Program-made: the position numbers and the translations under genes
Source: RFSX01 sp964591455
GTDB lineage: Bacteria; Bacteroidota; Bacteroidia; Chitinophagales; Saprospiraceae
NCBI GenBank assembly: GCA_964591455.1
Contig: CAZQDZ010000022.1
Location: 7,637-71,636, forward strand
DNA length: 64,000 nt
Reading direction: 5' to 3'
Shown here: one piece after another, positions 10,661-19,237 of the stretch
How the letters are laid out: each line of letters starts with the position of its first letter
How positions within the stretch are numbered: the first letter of the stretch is position 1
Notes under the pieces: model-generated
Told to the model about the DNA's origin: nothing
Seen by the model: only the letters and a program-made list of their open reading frames with translations
Database searches by the model: none

Positions 10661-11590
10661 ATGTCTATGAAGAGCATACTATCAATACTGGCACTGGTCG
10701 CCATGGTCAACACAATGATTGGTCAAAAGACACATGTAGAATTAGGAGATGTTCCTTGGCTCAGAAATTATGACGAAGCCAAGCGTGTAGCAAAAGAGCA
10801 GAACAAGCCTATCCTTATTCTTTTTCAGGAAGTGCCAGGATGCGCCACTTGTCGTAACTATGGTAATAATGTACTGAGTAATCCTTTGGTTGTAGATGCT
10901 ATATCAAACGAATTCGTACCCTTAGCCATATTCAATAATGAAGGCGGACATGACAGAAAGGTATTAGAATTATATGGTGAGCCGACATGGAATAATCCTG
11001 TGGTCAGAATTGTTGACGGTGATGGAAAAGACATTATGTCAAGATTAGCTGGCAATTATTCTGTAGGTGGATTGGCACTACAAATGACTCTAGCACTAAA
11101 TAGAGACTATCGTCAGGTGCCAGAATACTTGAGCCTACTTGCAGATGCTGAGACAGTGCAAGATGAGGAGACTGCTTACTACCAGATGTACTGCTTCTGG
11201 ACTGGGGAAGCTCATTTAGGCGCTAAGGACGGCGTAGTAGCCACTGAGCCAGGATGGATGAATGGTGCTGAAGTAGTGAAGGTTACTTTCGACGAAAGTT
11301 CAGTGACTAAAAATGAGTTGGACAGCTATGCAAAGTCCGCAAAATGTGCTCCTGTTAAAGGAGGAAAATATCGAACAGATAAAGACCCCCAGTACTATCT
11401 TAAGAATAGTAAGTATAAATATCTGCCATTATCTGACATACAGAAGTCAAGAATAAATGCGGCACTGGGCCAGAGACAAGACCCATCAGTCTATCTAAGT
11501 CCTACCCAGAAAAAATGGTTGCAGGAAAAAGCATCTGACAAAGTTGTCTATAACCTGCCATTGGATGAGGCATGGAAGATGATGGAGTAA
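10661..11590 (+). CDS. VPGUxT-family thioredoxin-like protein (Cys form) with MsrA-like C-terminal domain
   Basis: This is a 309-aa exported protein. A signal peptide (MKSILSILALVAMVNTMIGQ) precedes a thioredoxin-7/DUF255-like domain carrying VPGCATC near residue 60, the position that is selenocysteine in VPGUxT selenoproteins. From about residue 175 the sequence YCFWTGEAHLGAKDGVV, TEPGW and EVVKVTFD follows the order of the MsrA fold (GCFW-E, GV-T-GY, EVV-VTFD), so a shortened peptide-methionine-sulfoxide-reductase-like domain is likely. The tail (YLSPTQKKWLQ) matches what I recall of this family. Its role is probably thiol/selenol redox repair in the envelope; this is inference. A 13-codon piece of a diverged relative of this gene is embedded near 17760. 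Confidence 0.75.
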   Translation: MSMKSILSILALVAMVNTMIGQKTHVELGDVPWLRNYDEAKRVAKEQNKPILILFQEVPGCATCRNYGNNVLSNPLVVDAISNEFVPLAIFNNEGGHDRKVLELYGEPTWNNPVVRIVDGDGKDIMSRLAGNYSVGGLALQMTLALNRDYRQVPEYLSLLADAETVQDEETAYYQMYCFWTGEAHLGAKDGVVATEPGWMNGAEVVKVTFDESSVTKNELDSYAKSAKCAPVKGGKYRTDKDPQYYLKNSKYKYLPLSDIQKSRINAALGQRQDPSVYLSPTQKKWLQEKASDKVVYNLPLDEAWKMME

Positions 11591-11653
11591 TATTTATAGA
11601 TAATGAGGCCCCATTCTAAAAACAGAAATTAGTAGTGTAGATTGTTCTCCATG

Positions 11654-11699
11654 AAAGTCCAGTATCCAATAACAATGTAGATGCTGGACTTTCTTTTTT
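11654..11699 (+). terminator. intrinsic terminator
   Basis: A 13-bp stem (AAAGTCCAGTATC with GATGCTGGACTTT, one G-T pair) is followed by C and a run of six T. It ends the VPGUxT-type gene and faces the convergent chrA gene. Confidence 0.8.
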
Positions 11700-11730
11700 G
11701 GGGGCTTTTAAGTCCTCTGCTTAAGCAGCA

Positions 11731-12870
11731 CTATATGAATGACAAAAGATAGCCGAGCACCCCACCTCCGATAATGATCCAAAGTGTATTGATACCCTTA
11801 TAATAAAAGAAGACGAAAAAACTGACAGCACAGATCAGCGTCGTCCGCCAATCAATAAGAATACTCTGGCCCATCTTAATACATACAACTAACATTACGG
11901 CCACTGCAGCAACATTGACGGCTTCTAGAAAAGACTTCAGAATTTTATTCTTACGCATCTTATGGACATAGTTGTTTAGGATCCAGACGTAAAAGAAAGA
12001 GGGTAGAAAGATGCCCAAGCTAGCCAAAGCAGCTCCGCCAAAGCCGCCTACTTTGTACCCTATGAAAGTTGCCGTGGATAAGACAGGTCCAGGTGTCATC
12101 TGTCCTACAGCTATGGCTTCTACAAGGTCATCATGTGTCAACCAACCAAGTCCGTCAATTAATTCACCATCTAGATAAGCGAAGAGGACATAGCCACTGC
12201 CAAACAAGACTGAGCCTACTTTCAAAAAAATCAAAAACAGTTTGAGATGCGTATAATTTATGGGGGCCATAAAAAATAGAGGTAAGAAACTAAAGCAGGC
12301 TAAACCGCCACTTTTATATACCATTCTTACTAGAAGCATTATCAAGCCAGCACCAAGAATACAGATGATTTCATTGATGCCGAAAAAGGAAGCCACAATG
12401 ACTGCAAGTGCGATAACATAGTGAATGTTTTCTTTGATGGCTTTCTTTCCCAATTTATAGACAGCGCCGACTATAAAGGATATTACGGCTGCCTTGATCC
12501 CATTAATAATAGGCTCAGTCCAGGCTAAGGCACTAATACTCTCGAAGAATACGGCCACAGCAAGAGTTATCAATACCGCTGGAATAATAAACGACATCCC
12601 TCCCACAAACAAGCCCTTCACTCCAGCCCTGTGATACCCACAATGCATGGTCATCTCAGTAGAGTTGGGCCCAGGGATGAGATTGGTAGCGCCCATATAA
12701 TCGAGAAATTCCTCAGAGCTTAACCACTTCTTCTTCTCCACAAGATCATCCTGCATCATGGCTACATGAGCAGCTGGTCCTCCAAAGGCTACAAAGCCTA
12801 GTTTAGAAAAATACTTAAATACTTCTGTAAGTCGATTTTGCATCCAATAATCTTTGAACCTTTTATCCAA
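11731..12870 (-). CDS. chrA: ChrA-type chromate transporter (two CHR domains)
   Basis: This 379-aa inner-membrane transporter has the duplicated CHR topology. The first half carries FSKLGFVAFGGPAAHVAMM and NLIPGPNSTEMTMHCGY, and the second half carries LFLKVGSVLFGSGYVLFAYL and AVGQMTPGPVLSTATFIGY; about ten hydrophobic segments are visible. Long-chain ChrA proteins export chromate, an oxyanion that enters through sulfate or phosphate-type routes. It is the last gene of a three-gene - strand operon, 19 bases after the Na/Pi cotransporter. That company suggests either chromate protection linked to oxyanion uptake or transport of another oxyanion. Confidence 0.88.
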   Translation of the reverse strand: MDKRFKDYWMQNRLTEVFKYFSKLGFVAFGGPAAHVAMMQDDLVEKKKWLSSEEFLDYMGATNLIPGPNSTEMTMHCGYHRAGVKGLFVGGMSFIIPAVLITLAVAVFFESISALAWTEPIINGIKAAVISFIVGAVYKLGKKAIKENIHYVIALAVIVASFFGINEIICILGAGLIMLLVRMVYKSGGLACFSFLPLFFMAPINYTHLKLFLIFLKVGSVLFGSGYVLFAYLDGELIDGLGWLTHDDLVEAIAVGQMTPGPVLSTATFIGYKVGGFGGAALASLGIFLPSFFYVWILNNYVHKMRKNKILKSFLEAVNVAAVAVMLVVCIKMGQSILIDWRTTLICAVSFFVFFYYKGINTLWIIIGGGVLGYLLSFI

Positions 12871-12889
12871 TCCAGCCCTTCAAACCCTT

Positions 12890-14677
12890 TTAAATCTCCC
12901 CAGCGATAGACTCATTGACATTCACGATGTGATCACCTATCCTCTCTAGTGAAGAAAACATATTAGTAAAGATCATTGCTGCATTCACATCATAATCATC
13001 TGAACCCAACTTCTCCTGATTGTATTTCCTCATAGAGTTTCTCTGGACATTAGTTTCTTCTTCAAGGTCATAACACTTCGTAAGTGTAGCTTCATCATAA
13101 GAGCTTAAATTAAGATTATGATTCATTTCATCAAAAGCTCTTTCTACGATTGCAAATAGCTCATTTAATTGATTGCGCTGTTCTGGTATAAAATAAACCT
13201 TGCGATTCATTTTGTTCTCCATTGACTTGGCATATTGATAGAAAATATCACCAATCCGCTCCATGTCATTGCAGATGTTGAAGAAACTTCTGAGACGAAT
13301 ACTAGTCTTATGAGTCATCTCTTTATCAGAAAGATTTGTGATGTATTCGGTTATCTCTTTCTCGAACTTATCAGTTATATCCTCATATTTCTTAAGCTTC
13401 GATATCAGAGCTAGTCTTTCTTTTTCGTCAGTTGTGTTCAGTAGTTCTCGACTGAAACTTAACATCCTGGTAGTGATCTCTCCATATCTAGCGACTTCTT
13501 TTTGAAGTTCTACTGTAGCTAATTCTGGTGTTCTATTCGCAGAATTAATAAACTGTAACCTATCGATAGCTTCTTCTCCACCCTTTTCTTTAACTGTCTT
13601 GATTGACATCTTTATGAGCCAAGGCACAAAACCTATAAGTAGGGTTACATTCAGGATGTTGAAGGTTGTATGAAAGGCAGCAAGAATGTAGGTATTAATT
13701 ACATTGACCTGACTGAGATCTGTCACCTTCAGCTTTTTATTGCTTTCGAAAATGCCTGTAAAGTTCTCTACGAAGGTTGTCAAGAAATCTATTACCCATG
13801 GCAATAGTATCACCATCCAACAGACACCAATAATATTGAATAAGGAATGTATACGAGCGGATCTCTTAGAAGCAGTATTTCCAATAATAGATGCTAACTC
13901 TGCTGTGATAGTTGTTCCTATATTTTCACCTAATACCATCGCAGCTGCAACCTCTAAAGGTAACCATCCCGCATATACCAGTGTCAGAGTAATGGCCATT
14001 GCAGCACTAGAAGACTGTACAATTACAGTAACTAATGCACCCACCATAACAAAGAGTATTCTAGACCAGATACCATATTGAGCCCAACCATCTATAAATG
14101 CTAAGGCTTCTCCTCCTAGATCTGGAACCGCATTCTTTAAGTAAGAGAGACCCAAGAATAAGATTGCAAATCCTATTAAGAACTCACCCCAATATTTTCT
14201 CTTGCCCACCTTGGAAAACATCATAGGAACACCTATGGCGAACAATGGAATAGAGTAGGCGCTCAGCTTTACTTTAAAACCAAGTATGGCTATGATCCAT
14301 CCGGTTACAGTCGTACCTATATTAGCACCCATCATGACTCCTGCGGACTCTACAAGGGAAAGTAAGCCTGCATTCACAAATGAAACAGTCATTACAGTTG
14401 TTGCTGAAGAAGACTGCACAAGTGCCGTAATGAGGAATCCAGTAAATACACCTAAGAATCTGTTCTTAGTCATACTTCTAAGTATGTTTCTCATCTGAGA
14501 ACCAGCAGCTCTTTGGATACCTTCACTCATCATTTTCATACCGAAAATGAAAAAGGCCAATGCCCCTAGAATATTTATCAAAGCCCAAAAGCCAAAAGTA
14601 GACTCTCCACTGCCAGCAAAAGCCATAGTCGGAGCAGCTAGTAAAACAGTAAGAATGGAAAAGATTGATTTATGCAT
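12890..14677 (-). CDS. Na+/phosphate cotransporter (NptA-like) with PhoU-like tail
   Basis: This 595-aa membrane protein has a signal-like first helix, then two inverted Na_Pi_cotrans repeats. The hallmark QSSSATTVMTVSFVNAG is near residue 90 and its partner QSSSAAMAITLTL near 225, each followed by a GANIGTT or GENIGTT motif. From about residue 385 the chain becomes a helical PhoU-like domain (TRMLSFSRELL, RSFFNICNDMERIGDIFYQY, SLERIGDHIVNV). It should bring phosphate into the cytoplasm with sodium, with the tail acting in regulation. It lies 22 bases after the O/P porin gene in one operon. A short antisense relic of a diverged relative sits at 17425-17500. Confidence 0.9.
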   Translation of the reverse strand: MHKSIFSILTVLLAAPTMAFAGSGESTFGFWALINILGALAFFIFGMKMMSEGIQRAAGSQMRNILRSMTKNRFLGVFTGFLITALVQSSSATTVMTVSFVNAGLLSLVESAGVMMGANIGTTVTGWIIAILGFKVKLSAYSIPLFAIGVPMMFSKVGKRKYWGEFLIGFAILFLGLSYLKNAVPDLGGEALAFIDGWAQYGIWSRILFVMVGALVTVIVQSSSAAMAITLTLVYAGWLPLEVAAAMVLGENIGTTITAELASIIGNTASKRSARIHSLFNIIGVCWMVILLPWVIDFLTTFVENFTGIFESNKKLKVTDLSQVNVINTYILAAFHTTFNILNVTLLIGFVPWLIKMSIKTVKEKGGEEAIDRLQFINSANRTPELATVELQKEVARYGEITTRMLSFSRELLNTTDEKERLALISKLKKYEDITDKFEKEITEYITNLSDKEMTHKTSIRLRSFFNICNDMERIGDIFYQYAKSMENKMNRKVYFIPEQRNQLNELFAIVERAFDEMNHNLNLSSYDEATLTKCYDLEEETNVQRNSMRKYNQEKLGSDDYDVNAAMIFTNMFSSLERIGDHIVNVNESIAGEI

Positions 14678-14699
14678 TTTGTTTCTTTTCAGTAGTTGA

Positions 14700-15911
14700 T
14701 TAGAAGTGGATATCTACTTGAGTCCTCCATAGAGAAGAATTTTGACCTTCAGCTCTATTGATCAAAGTAAAGTCGGTTTGGAGCTTTAATTTATGCCCTA
14801 CAAAGAATTTATTGAGTCCAAGTGTATATTGTCTTTCGTCTGTAGCTGCATCAGCTTTTACATCAGTATATCTTACAGCCAACTCGATGTTGTTGTCAAA
14901 TATGTATCCAGTTGCAATGTTATAAGCTGACCCAGTAAAGTATGTACCTATGATTGTATCATCTTCATCAAATACATTAGGACCTCCTTCTGCTTCTTTG
15001 TCTACATATTCGACCATTATAGAAAGACCTTCGTATTTAAACATCATATCTGCAAAGAATGTATTCAAATCGTTTCCCACAATGTTCTCAGAAGAATTTC
15101 TAATGAAACTCCCATTCTGACCTCTTTCTCTTCCTGCATTTCTATTGTTATCGTATGTAAAGCCTAATGCTAGTTTTGGTGCAGATTCTCGTTTTATTGA
15201 TGAACCTATGTAGTCACCTTTTGATTGGAAATTTCCAAAAGGCAATAATTCAATTCTATAGGTATACCCAAAGCCTCCATTATATCCAGTTAAATGGTTT
15301 TTGCCCTCACCAGAAGCTATAGATGCAGATTCTTGAATAATGAAAGTTTCACCCAAAGTATGTTTATGACTCAGTTGTATAAAGACATCTCTATCTATAT
15401 TAAATCTTGAATTGAGTCTTGAGCGATCTACAAACTGAAGATTACCAGATGAGATGACCCTTTCCCTATTACCCGCAAGTTTACCTTGACCAAATCTGAC
15501 AGATAATCCTTTATAGAAATTATAAGTGATGTGAGCATCTAAAATTATATTGGCTGCATTATTAAACTCATCTTTATCACCACCGCCTCCGTTATCTCTA
15601 TTAGATAAAGCAAGTTCTAGTTTATACTTGAGCTTAGGCGTATATGCCCAACCATCGAATTTCAATCGAGATCTTCTTACGAAAGCATTTACATCTGAGG
15701 AAGCATTAAAACCTAGGTCATCATCAGCTAAGTCCCAATTGGCTGTAATCAAGTTTTGAAATCTGAATCCGATCTTAAGTTGGAAAGTAGAATCTACTCC
15801 ATTGATTCTGAGTCCTTTACCGAATTTACCAGGTATGATCTGAGCTTGAGCAGGAGAAACTATAAACATTAAAAACAGTGCCAACACTGTCAGAAGAAAT
15901 AACTTATTCAT
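14700..15911 (-). CDS. phosphate-selective porin O/P-like outer-membrane protein
   Basis: This 403-aa outer-membrane barrel has a signal peptide ending SPAQAQ and a porin O/P type sequence (LKIGFRFQNLITANW, RRSRLKFDGWAYTPKLKYKLEL, RFGQGKLAGNRERV), with alternating strands to the terminal VDIHF. Phosphate-selective porins OprO/OprP pass anions. Here the gene heads an operon with a Na/Pi cotransporter and ChrA, which supports anion uptake across the outer membrane. The promoter should lie in 15912-16012. No Pho-box could be identified by eye. Confidence 0.85.
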   Translation of the reverse strand: MNKLFLLTVLALFLMFIVSPAQAQIIPGKFGKGLRINGVDSTFQLKIGFRFQNLITANWDLADDDLGFNASSDVNAFVRRSRLKFDGWAYTPKLKYKLELALSNRDNGGGGDKDEFNNAANIILDAHITYNFYKGLSVRFGQGKLAGNRERVISSGNLQFVDRSRLNSRFNIDRDVFIQLSHKHTLGETFIIQESASIASGEGKNHLTGYNGGFGYTYRIELLPFGNFQSKGDYIGSSIKRESAPKLALGFTYDNNRNAGRERGQNGSFIRNSSENIVGNDLNTFFADMMFKYEGLSIMVEYVDKEAEGGPNVFDEDDTIIGTYFTGSAYNIATGYIFDNNIELAVRYTDVKADAATDERQYTLGLNKFFVGHKLKLQTDFTLINRAEGQNSSLWRTQVDIHF

Positions 15912-16397
15912 TGGACAATTGAATATTTGAAAGTAAAATTTATCGATGCGAAATTACCAATCACAGTGTTAACTGTATGTTATGCTTTTCTAACATATGA
16001 AAATAGCTAGGAATGAATCATTTCAATTGTCCAAAATCTTACTTCTTCACTCCTAAGATCTATGAAGTCACTAGTTGCAACCTTGCTAATCTTCGAATAA
16101 ACAAGCTACAGTTTGGGACAGCAGATCTATCTGGCATTAGCAAATCTTTGCCTGAAGATATAGTAGGTATTATAAGTCTAGATCAGCTGCCACTACCCCA
16201 AATTATCTTTGACTTCCAAGGTCAACACGTATACTTCTGTATATAATTTCGTCTTGTCATCCACTTGATGACCTATTTCTGCCCAGTTATATTTTCCAGT
16301 ATTTAGCATAAACCACTGTTTTGCATAATTTTACACATTAAACATAATTATAATATAATTTTGTTCTCTTATTCCTTTTATCCAAAATCGATATATA
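15912..16397. other. 486-base divergent intergenic region
   Basis: This region separates the porin operon (-) from the TlpA-like lipoprotein gene (+), so it should hold both promoters. The only coding signal is the possible aspartyl-protease remnant at 16013-16246 listed separately. No clear terminator or repeat was seen. Confidence 0.4.
16013..16246 (+). pseudogene. possible remnant of a retropepsin-like aspartyl protease
   Basis: The 77-codon frame ends with NLRINKLQFGTADLSG and DIVGIISLDQLPLPQIIFDFQGQHVYF. This resembles the last part of bacterial retropepsin-like proteases, where a DGIIGxDxL motif and an (I/V)DFxxxxVYF strand occur in that order. The N-terminal domain with the catalytic DTG is absent and there is no signal peptide, so if the match is real this is a decayed tail. 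It could equally be chance. Confidence 0.25.
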
Positions 16398-17210
16398 ATG
16401 AGAAAATTATTCCCCCTATTAGTCTGTGCAGTACTTATTACTGCTTGTAAAGAAGATCGCACTACAGTTACAGAAGTTGAAACTTCACCTAAGACCACTG
16501 TGACAGAAAGCCCTTCACAAGCTATACCTACAGAGCAAAGTTCATCTGTAGAAGAAGAACCTGCTAAAAATACCAACAACAAAACGGAAGTTGCTGTAAC
16601 CAATGAAGCCACCTCAGAAAAGAAACCTGTTACTACAGTCAAAGTGAAGCAACCTACTTCAAATACAAGTAGTATACAAGTATCTCAGCCTGTCGTTAGT
16701 GCTGATGTGCATAATAACCGCATGTCAGTTGCTATACCTAAAGTACCCGAAAGACTGATGGAAGACTATCCTTTCAATGTCGACCTAAAAACGGTAGATG
16801 GCAATATTGTCAACTCTTCTGAAGTCTTAAGAAAGAATGGTAAACCCACAGTGGTTCTATTTTGGTTGTCAACATGTAGACCTTGTCACATGAAAATGGA
16901 TGCCATCAAGCCCTTGTACCCAGAGTGGAAAAAAGAGGCAGACTTCAATGTGGTCGCTATATCTGGAGATTACCCTCAGAATTATCCAAACTTCGTTAAG
17001 CAAGTAAGATCTAAAGGTTGGGAGTGGGACACATACAATGATGTCAATAGAAGATTCAAAGAAATCCTACCAGGAGGTCTTAACGGCTACCCTCAGACCT
17101 TCATTTTTGATAAAGACGGCAGCCTTGTTTATCAGGACAAGAAATTCACACCTGGAGATGAGTTAGCCTTGTTTTATGAGATTAAGAGAGTAACAGCTCC
17201 AGCTGAGTAA
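16398..17210 (+). CDS. TlpA-like thioredoxin-fold lipoprotein
   Basis: This 270-aa lipoprotein has the lipobox LITAC (Cys17), followed by about 95 residues of Thr/Ser/Glu/Val-rich low-complexity linker. From about residue 120 comes a TlpA/ResA-type thioredoxin domain: PFNVDLKTVDGNIVNSSEVLRKNGKPTVVLFWLSTCRPC, then VVAISGDYPQNYP and GYPQTFIFDKDG with the cis-Pro. The redox site CRPC differs from the usual CxPC only at the variable position. It is probably an envelope thiol-disulfide reductase tethered to a membrane by its long linker. It is monocistronic, with its own terminator at 17244-17290. Confidence 0.82.
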   Translation: MRKLFPLLVCAVLITACKEDRTTVTEVETSPKTTVTESPSQAIPTEQSSSVEEEPAKNTNNKTEVAVTNEATSEKKPVTTVKVKQPTSNTSSIQVSQPVVSADVHNNRMSVAIPKVPERLMEDYPFNVDLKTVDGNIVNSSEVLRKNGKPTVVLFWLSTCRPCHMKMDAIKPLYPEWKKEADFNVVAISGDYPQNYPNFVKQVRSKGWEWDTYNDVNRRFKEILPGGLNGYPQTFIFDKDGSLVYQDKKFTPGDELALFYEIKRVTAPAE

Positions 17211-17243
17211 TGTACACTTTGGATTTATAAATGATAAAGTCCA

Positions 17244-17290
17244 AAAATTAAGAGACAGTGTATTGAGAATGCACTGATTCTCTTAATTTT
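17244..17290 (+). terminator. intrinsic terminator
   Basis: A long AT-rich stem (AAAATTAAGAGA with TCTCTTAATTTT), reinforced by inner CAGTG/CACTG pairing, lies 33 bases after the TlpA-like lipoprotein gene and ends in T-rich sequence. Confidence 0.7.
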
Positions 17291-17424
17291 AATTAGTAAA
17301 GACTAAGTATAGCGCAACTTGCTATTAATGCGTTTAATTATAGATTTTTAGGATTAAGGAGTCTATTTTCCTACGCTAATAAAGAAACCACAAACTCCCT
17401 TCCACTCTACACCAGTTAAGACGA

Positions 17425-17500
17425 CACCAAGAAACCTATTCTTAGCTATACTTCTCAGGATATTCCTCATCCGAGAACCTGCTGCTCTATGCAGACCCAT
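17425..17500 (-). pseudogene. fragment of a Na/Pi cotransporter gene, diverged from the local copy
   Basis: Read on the minus strand this stretch encodes HRAAGSRMRNILRSIAKNRF, closely matching QRAAGSQMRNILRSMTKNRF of the intact cotransporter at 12890-14677 but with amino-acid changes and many base changes. No start, stop or further homology extends it beyond about 25 codons. It therefore derives from a related but different npt gene, not from a recent copy of the local one. It directly abuts the ruvB fragment at 17506 and forms the outermost piece of the patchwork at the left edge of the duplicated block. Confidence 0.7.
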
Positions 17501-17505
17501 ATAAC

Positions 17506-17760
17506 AGCTTTTCTTAATATCTTCGCCAAAGATGACAAATCCAAACCTCGATCCTCATTCTGACCAGCTTTCTTCTGATGACAAGAAGATAGAGAAAGCC
17601 TTACGTCCTAAGTTACTCAATGACTTTTCGGGACAGCCTAAGATTGTGGACAATTTGCAGGTATTTATCCAGGCGGCTAAACTCAGAGGCGAGGCCTTAG
17701 ATCATGTGCTACTCCACGGGCCTCCAGGGCTAGGCAAGACAACGCTAAGCCATATTATCT
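17506..17760 (+). repeat. direct repeat: ruvB leader and 5' end (partner 24377-24631)
   Basis: This 255-base stretch repeats the last 26 bases before ruvB plus its first 76 codons. The first 184 bases are identical to the intact copy. The last 70 carry seven substitutions (17690, 17696, 17714, 17726, 17732, 17747, 17750), all silent. The two copies frame a 6.9-kb block. Confidence 0.9.
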
Positions 17761-17813
17761 TCAATAACGAAGGTGGTCATGATAGAAAAGTTCTTGAAGA
17801 AACTGAAGTTTGA
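17532..17813 (+). pseudogene. chimeric ruvB 5' fragment fused to a thioredoxin-gene scrap
   Basis: The frame starts as RuvB (MTNPNLDPHSDQLSSDDKKI) and runs through the Walker A motif HGPPGLGKTTLSHII. It then switches in frame to FNNEGGHDRKVLE, a sequence otherwise found in the VPGUxT-type gene (10661-11590), and then to EETEV from the hinge of the hydrolase-like protein encoded at 21694-23043. One extra T after 17808 shifts the frame and creates a TGA stop at 17811. The Walker B, sensor and winged-helix parts of RuvB are missing, so no helicase activity is expected. The thioredoxin scrap uses different synonymous codons from the local gene. Confidence 0.85.
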
Positions 17814-18138
17814 AATCCCGACTGATTATACAGACTGTATTCAAGACTGTGCACTAGACATGGCATTCGGAGATTGGAATTCTAATCTTACTTGTGATGA
17901 AGCTTGTATGGATTTAATGGCAATAATAGGAACAGAAATGGTAACAGTAATTCTTAGCGATCCTAATGATGGCTTATTGACTGAGTCAGAACAGAAACTA
18001 GACGGTGCTGAAAATGAATATCATTTAATGAATACAAATCATTTTCAAGAAACATCTGCATCAAATGATGACGCCGTTGATGCCTTAGAGGATATTTTTA
18101 TGGGAGGTGCTGGTGCGGCCTTTATCGTTCCTAAGTAA
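17793..18138 (+). pseudogene. headless C-terminal remnant of the hydrolase-like protein (third copy)
   Basis: This fragment encodes only the last ~112 residues of the module's second protein: the Cys-rich hinge (DCIQDCALDMAFGDWNSN), then the SDPNDGLLTESEQ and TNHF motifs and the GGAGAAFIVPK end. Bases 17793-17857 match the hinge of the second copy (near 22696), apart from the inserted T. From 17869 on it is identical to the first copy's tail (20324 on). It is therefore a recombinant of the two neighbours. It lacks a signal peptide and the nucleophile region and is probably not made as a working protein. Confidence 0.8.
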
Positions 18139-19101
18139 TGACTTCTTTGGACAGTCTAATATCGTGAAAATATAGAGGTACTTATCTCTATTCGTTTTGT
18201 TTGGGCATTTATTCGAATTGTCGCAAAATAACATCCTATATAAATTCTGAGATCATTGTTATTATAGTCCTTTGTACCTAGTCCTATAGTTGTGTAAAAA
18301 CTTTAAATTTATAATCAAGGATTATTTGAAAAGAGCAATACTTCACAACTTTAAATTATTATGATCAAACCTAAACCATGCTTTCTTCGGCTGCACTTAT
18401 TTCTCTTGCTTTTGACATTATTCACTTTAGCATGTATTCAAGATGATTTTTCTGGTGATGGTGGAGGCATTGAAATCAGATGTGGCATCACGCCAACGCT
18501 ACAAGTAAGTTTCACTGCAAATACTGCCACTTTCACTAAAGCAGCAGACCCCAAGGAGCAATCTCTATTATCAGAAACTGAACAAGCTCTATCCAATCCC
18601 ACATTTACGCATTGTGATATTATATATGGCATTGCTGATGATGGCACCTATTATTCAGAGATCCAACTGGTCTATCCTGATAATTATCCATATTATCCTA
18701 CTCGTACTATTGGACAACAATACGTGTCCAATGAATACAAAGCTGATAAGATAGTGACTTGTGATGGTACTACTACCTATTACAACATTGCCGGAGATAT
18801 TATCAATGAAGAGTTTATTGACAACTCTGTCAATGTAGAGCAGTTCTCTGGCCTCATTAGAGATTTGTCAGAATGTACATCTCTTACTACTCAAGAAATG
18901 TCTTGGCTTATGGAGGCCTTTAGAGAGGCTGGTTATGACATGAGTACGTTCAATGACGACCTTGATGTACTTACTCACACTTATCCAGATGGTTCTTTTT
19001 CTAGAGTAGTTATAGATAAAAATTTACAAACGCTAAGAGGGCAAGCTAATTTTGATGTAGCAGGTAATGTAACCTCAAAATCAAGTGTAAGCTTCACTGA
19101 G
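17869..19101 (+). repeat. 1.23-kb identical direct repeat (partner 20324-21556)
   Basis: The segment from the hydrolase-like tail, through the 222-base intergenic region, to codon 247 of the 290-aa lipoprotein recurs 2,455 bases downstream with no difference that I could find. On both sides the copies diverge abruptly: the next base change is at 19102/21557, and the hydrolase-like bodies differ strongly. Confidence 0.85.
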
Positions 19102-19233
19102 AATTCTACTGCAGGAAATTTAACTGTATCCAATCATAGATTTGCAACGTATCTGCCTTCTCCAATCAGTGGAACAAGACTTTGTATTACTCGACAAACA
19201 TCTATTGAAAACTTCTCATTAATCAAAAATTAA
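18361..19233 (+). CDS. module lipoprotein, copy 1 (unknown family)
   Basis: This 290-aa protein has a lipoprotein signal (LTLFTLAC, Cys25) followed by QDDFSGDGGG, a typical flexible acidic/Gly stretch seen in surface-exposed Bacteroidota lipoproteins. I recognise no domain. The rest is rich in Thr/Ser/Tyr with four or five further cysteines (EIRCG, THCDII, VTCDGT, LSECTS, RLCITR), suggesting disulfides in an extracytoplasmic fold. A short helical segment (TTQEMSWLMEAFREAGY) lies around 180-200. The stop is four bases before the hydrolase-like gene, so the two are surely co-transcribed and probably co-functional. It differs from copy 2 only at Asn248 to Gly. Confidence 0.75.
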   Translation: MIKPKPCFLRLHLFLLLLTLFTLACIQDDFSGDGGGIEIRCGITPTLQVSFTANTATFTKAADPKEQSLLSETEQALSNPTFTHCDIIYGIADDGTYYSEIQLVYPDNYPYYPTRTIGQQYVSNEYKADKIVTCDGTTTYYNIAGDIINEEFIDNSVNVEQFSGLIRDLSECTSLTTQEMSWLMEAFREAGYDMSTFNDDLDVLTHTYPDGSFSRVVIDKNLQTLRGQANFDVAGNVTSKSSVSFTENSTAGNLTVSNHRFATYLPSPISGTRLCITRQTSIENFSLIKN

Positions 19234-19237
19234 TCTA

